NCBI RefSeq assembly: GCF_027579695.1
Contig: NC_083571.1
Span: 92,501,186-92,565,185, forward strand
Direction: 5' to 3'
Source of the DNA: Neoarius graeffei
Lineage: Eukaryota > Chordata > Actinopteri > Siluriformes > Ariidae
DNA length: 64,000 nt
A program made the position numbers and the translations under genes. Below the pieces are notes generated by a model that saw nothing but the letters and a program-made list of their open reading frames with translations, did not search any database and was not told where the DNA came from. This document shows, piece by piece, positions 62,154 to 64,000 of this stretch. The stretch's first letter is position 1, and the number at the start of each line of letters is the position of its first letter.

Positions 62154-63030
62154 ATCATTATCGTTATTTCTCTAACATACAGATTGAAAAAAGAAATAAT
62201 GATAATCTTTGTAAAATGTTGTAAAAACTTGACATGATTGGGAGAGTTCACAGAATATGGAAGTGGGTTTTGGAGCACAATTTAATTGTATTTTTGTAGA
62301 AAGAATGCAAGAAAGAAATAAGAGGGAAGGATAGATAGATAGACATGCCTGCATTATAAATACACACCATGGTTCTGTTGCACTACTGGGTATTGGAGAC
62401 TAGAATAGTTGCACCTGTGTGTGTAGGTCCCCTACAGAGGGAGCACTTGGGTGTAGGTCACTGTGCTCACTGTCTCCACTGAACCGTGTCATGGGGGAAA
62501 TGTGAAGTTAAACCACAGCCTGGCTGCTGTGCAAACTATGAGGATGTGATCAGATACTTTGCTGTCTCCGTGGTAACCAGAAACTGACGCAACACCTCCC
62601 CCTTCTCATTCAAAAACCACAGTGGAAAGTCGGAGCAGCGCGAGTGATCGAGTGCGCAACTCTTTCCTTTCCTTCGTCTCCAGAGCCATATAAGCGGTAA
62701 GTCTCTTTTAACAGCATTAGAGGCAACGATGACACTCATTTCAACAATTTAGGGGCAGCAGGGGGGCACAGGAAACTGAGCTGTGTCTTTTTTTTGGTCG
62801 TTAAAATAAAAATTACAAATATTTTTACGAAGCCTTTCCAGTTTAGATCAATTCCAACGCGTTCATAATGCTGCGCGCGCTCTGACGTTTCCAGATGTTT
62901 TAGATGTTCGCTGTGAAGTTTGCGACATGTGCGGGATTTAAAGATGAAGTTATGATACAGACCTGATGCATGTTAAGTATACTCCAGGCAGTTTGCTCTG
63001 AGGATTTTTTGTTTGTTTGTTTGTTTGTTT
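62154..63030. other. Mostly unique sequence; possible first exon near 62690
   Basis: No coding gene is supported. A GC-richer stretch (about 62580-62692) ends in a consensus donor GCG|GTAAGT, so a promoter and noncoding exon of a gene lying further right is possible. A (GTTT)n run lies at 63010-63030. Confidence 0.3.
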
Positions 63031-63280
63031 AGATCTAAGTGACAGAGCATAATTTCTTTGGGATAATTACTTAATAAACAACTAAGACAATTAAAAAAAA
63101 ACAATACTAATCAGAATATATTTTATTTTCATAATAAACGCTTCATTTTCAGAAATGGGTTTTACTTGGAGACCTCTCGGATAAGGAAACTAGAGAATCT
63201 AAAGTTTCCTTATCAGAGATCTGTTTGTTTGGTTCTACAAAGAACCTTTAATGGGTCCACCAGAGAGACAAGCCAATGAA
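63031..63280. repeat. Direct duplication, copy 1
   Basis: AGATCTAAGTGACAG through GACAAGCCAATGAA; repeats at 63751-64000 with roughly 97% identity. Includes a hairpin GATAAGGAAAC/GTTTCCTTATC (about 63180-63213) and AAGAACC/GGTTCTT repeats. Confidence 0.93.
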
Positions 63281-63376
63281 CCCTTCAGGGTTCTTTACTC
63301 GACTTTTCTAATCATGTCACAGGAGTAAGGCATCTAAAATGAGTCTTTATCACCAAATAGTGCATTTACGGTAGAG

Positions 63377-63748
63377 GATACGGTGGTGTAGTGGTTAGCA
63401 CTGTCATCTCACAGCAAGAAAGTTCCAGGTTTGAGCTCAGTGACCGGCGAGGGCCTTTCTGTGCGGAGTTTGCATGTTCTTCCCGTGTCTGTGTGGGTTT
63501 CCTCCGGGTGCTCCGGTTTCCCCTACAGTCCAAAGACATGCAGGGTATGTTAATTGGTGGCTCTAAATTGACCGTAGGTGTGAATGTGAGTGTGAATGGT
63601 TGTCTGTGTCTATGTGTCAGCCCTGTGATGACCTGGCGACTTGTCCAGGGTGTACCCTGCCTCTCGCCCATAGTCAGCTGGGATAGGCTCCAGCTTGCCT
63701 GCGACCCTGTAGAACAGGATAAAGCAGCTACAGATAATGGATGGATGG
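63377..63748 (+). repeat. tRNA-derived SINE, forward, between the duplicated blocks
   Basis: Forward copy with ATGGATGGAT tail directly before duplication copy 2. Confidence 0.88.
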
Positions 63749-63750
63749 AT

Positions 63751-64000
63751 AGATCTAAGTGACAGAACATAATTTCTTTGGGATAATTACTTAATAAACA
63801 ACTAAGACAATTAAAAAAAAACAATACTAATCAGAATATATCTTCTTTTCATAGTAAACGCTTCATTTTCAGAAATGGGTTTTACTTGGAGACCTCTTGG
63901 ATAAGGAAACTAGAGAATCTAGAGTTTCCTTATCAGAGATCTGTTTGTTTGGTTCTAAAAAGAACCTTTAATGGGTCCACCAGAGAGACAAGCCAATGAA
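63751..64000. repeat. Direct duplication, copy 2 (runs off the window)
   Basis: Begins AGATCTAAGTGACAG exactly 720 bp after copy 1 and continues to the last base. Confidence 0.93.

Overview
This window is vertebrate nuclear DNA, almost certainly from a ray-finned (teleost) fish. The evidence is two spliced vertebrate genes with GT-AG introns, a dense load of one tRNA-derived SINE family (about 20 copies, both strands), Tc1 elements with about 210-bp inverted repeats, L2/CR1/RTE LINEs, many hAT, TTAA and PIF-like elements, and a Ty3/gypsy element of the rare Gmr1 type. The SINE and its (GATGA)n tail look like what is abundant in catfishes, but I cannot confirm the order.

Layout. 1-10.6 kb is a LINE graveyard: a minus-strand CR1/Jockey-type LINE, an intact Tc1 element, and a plus-strand L2-type LINE broken by a 1-kb inverted-repeat element and by a P-like element with a THAP remnant. 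10.6-15.6 kb is a complete LTR retrotransposon with one open gag-pol frame. 15.6-22.1 kb holds nested hAT elements and a four-copy 645-bp tandem array built from SINE pieces. 22.3-43.7 kb is the eif5 gene on the plus strand: ten coding exons, 429 aa, complete from ATG to stop. Its introns are full of nested elements, some three deep. 45.9-47.7 kb (5' end possibly near 50.4 kb) is enpp5 on the minus strand, three coding exons, 470 aa. eif5 and enpp5 are therefore convergent, about 2.4 kb apart stop to stop. 50.6-58.6 kb is a nest: a large inverted-repeat element holds a Tc1 interrupted by a second, intact Tc1, plus a hAT interrupted by a MITE. 58.7-64 kb has an RTE LINE tail, SINEs, a tandemly duplicated truncated SINE and a 720-bp-spaced duplication running off the end.

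Only eif5 and enpp5 are host genes I can support. eIF5 is the GTPase-activating factor for eIF2 in start-codon selection; ENPP5 is a type I membrane ectophosphodiesterase-family protein. I see no functional link between them. Four mobile-element reading frames are fully open: two Tc1 transposases, the gag-pol, and no other long one. The main interest lies in the element biology: domain-swapped gypsy, intact Tc1 inside a dead Tc1, several elements with clean target duplications, and paired TTAA elements in opposite orientation around the 3' half of eif5.
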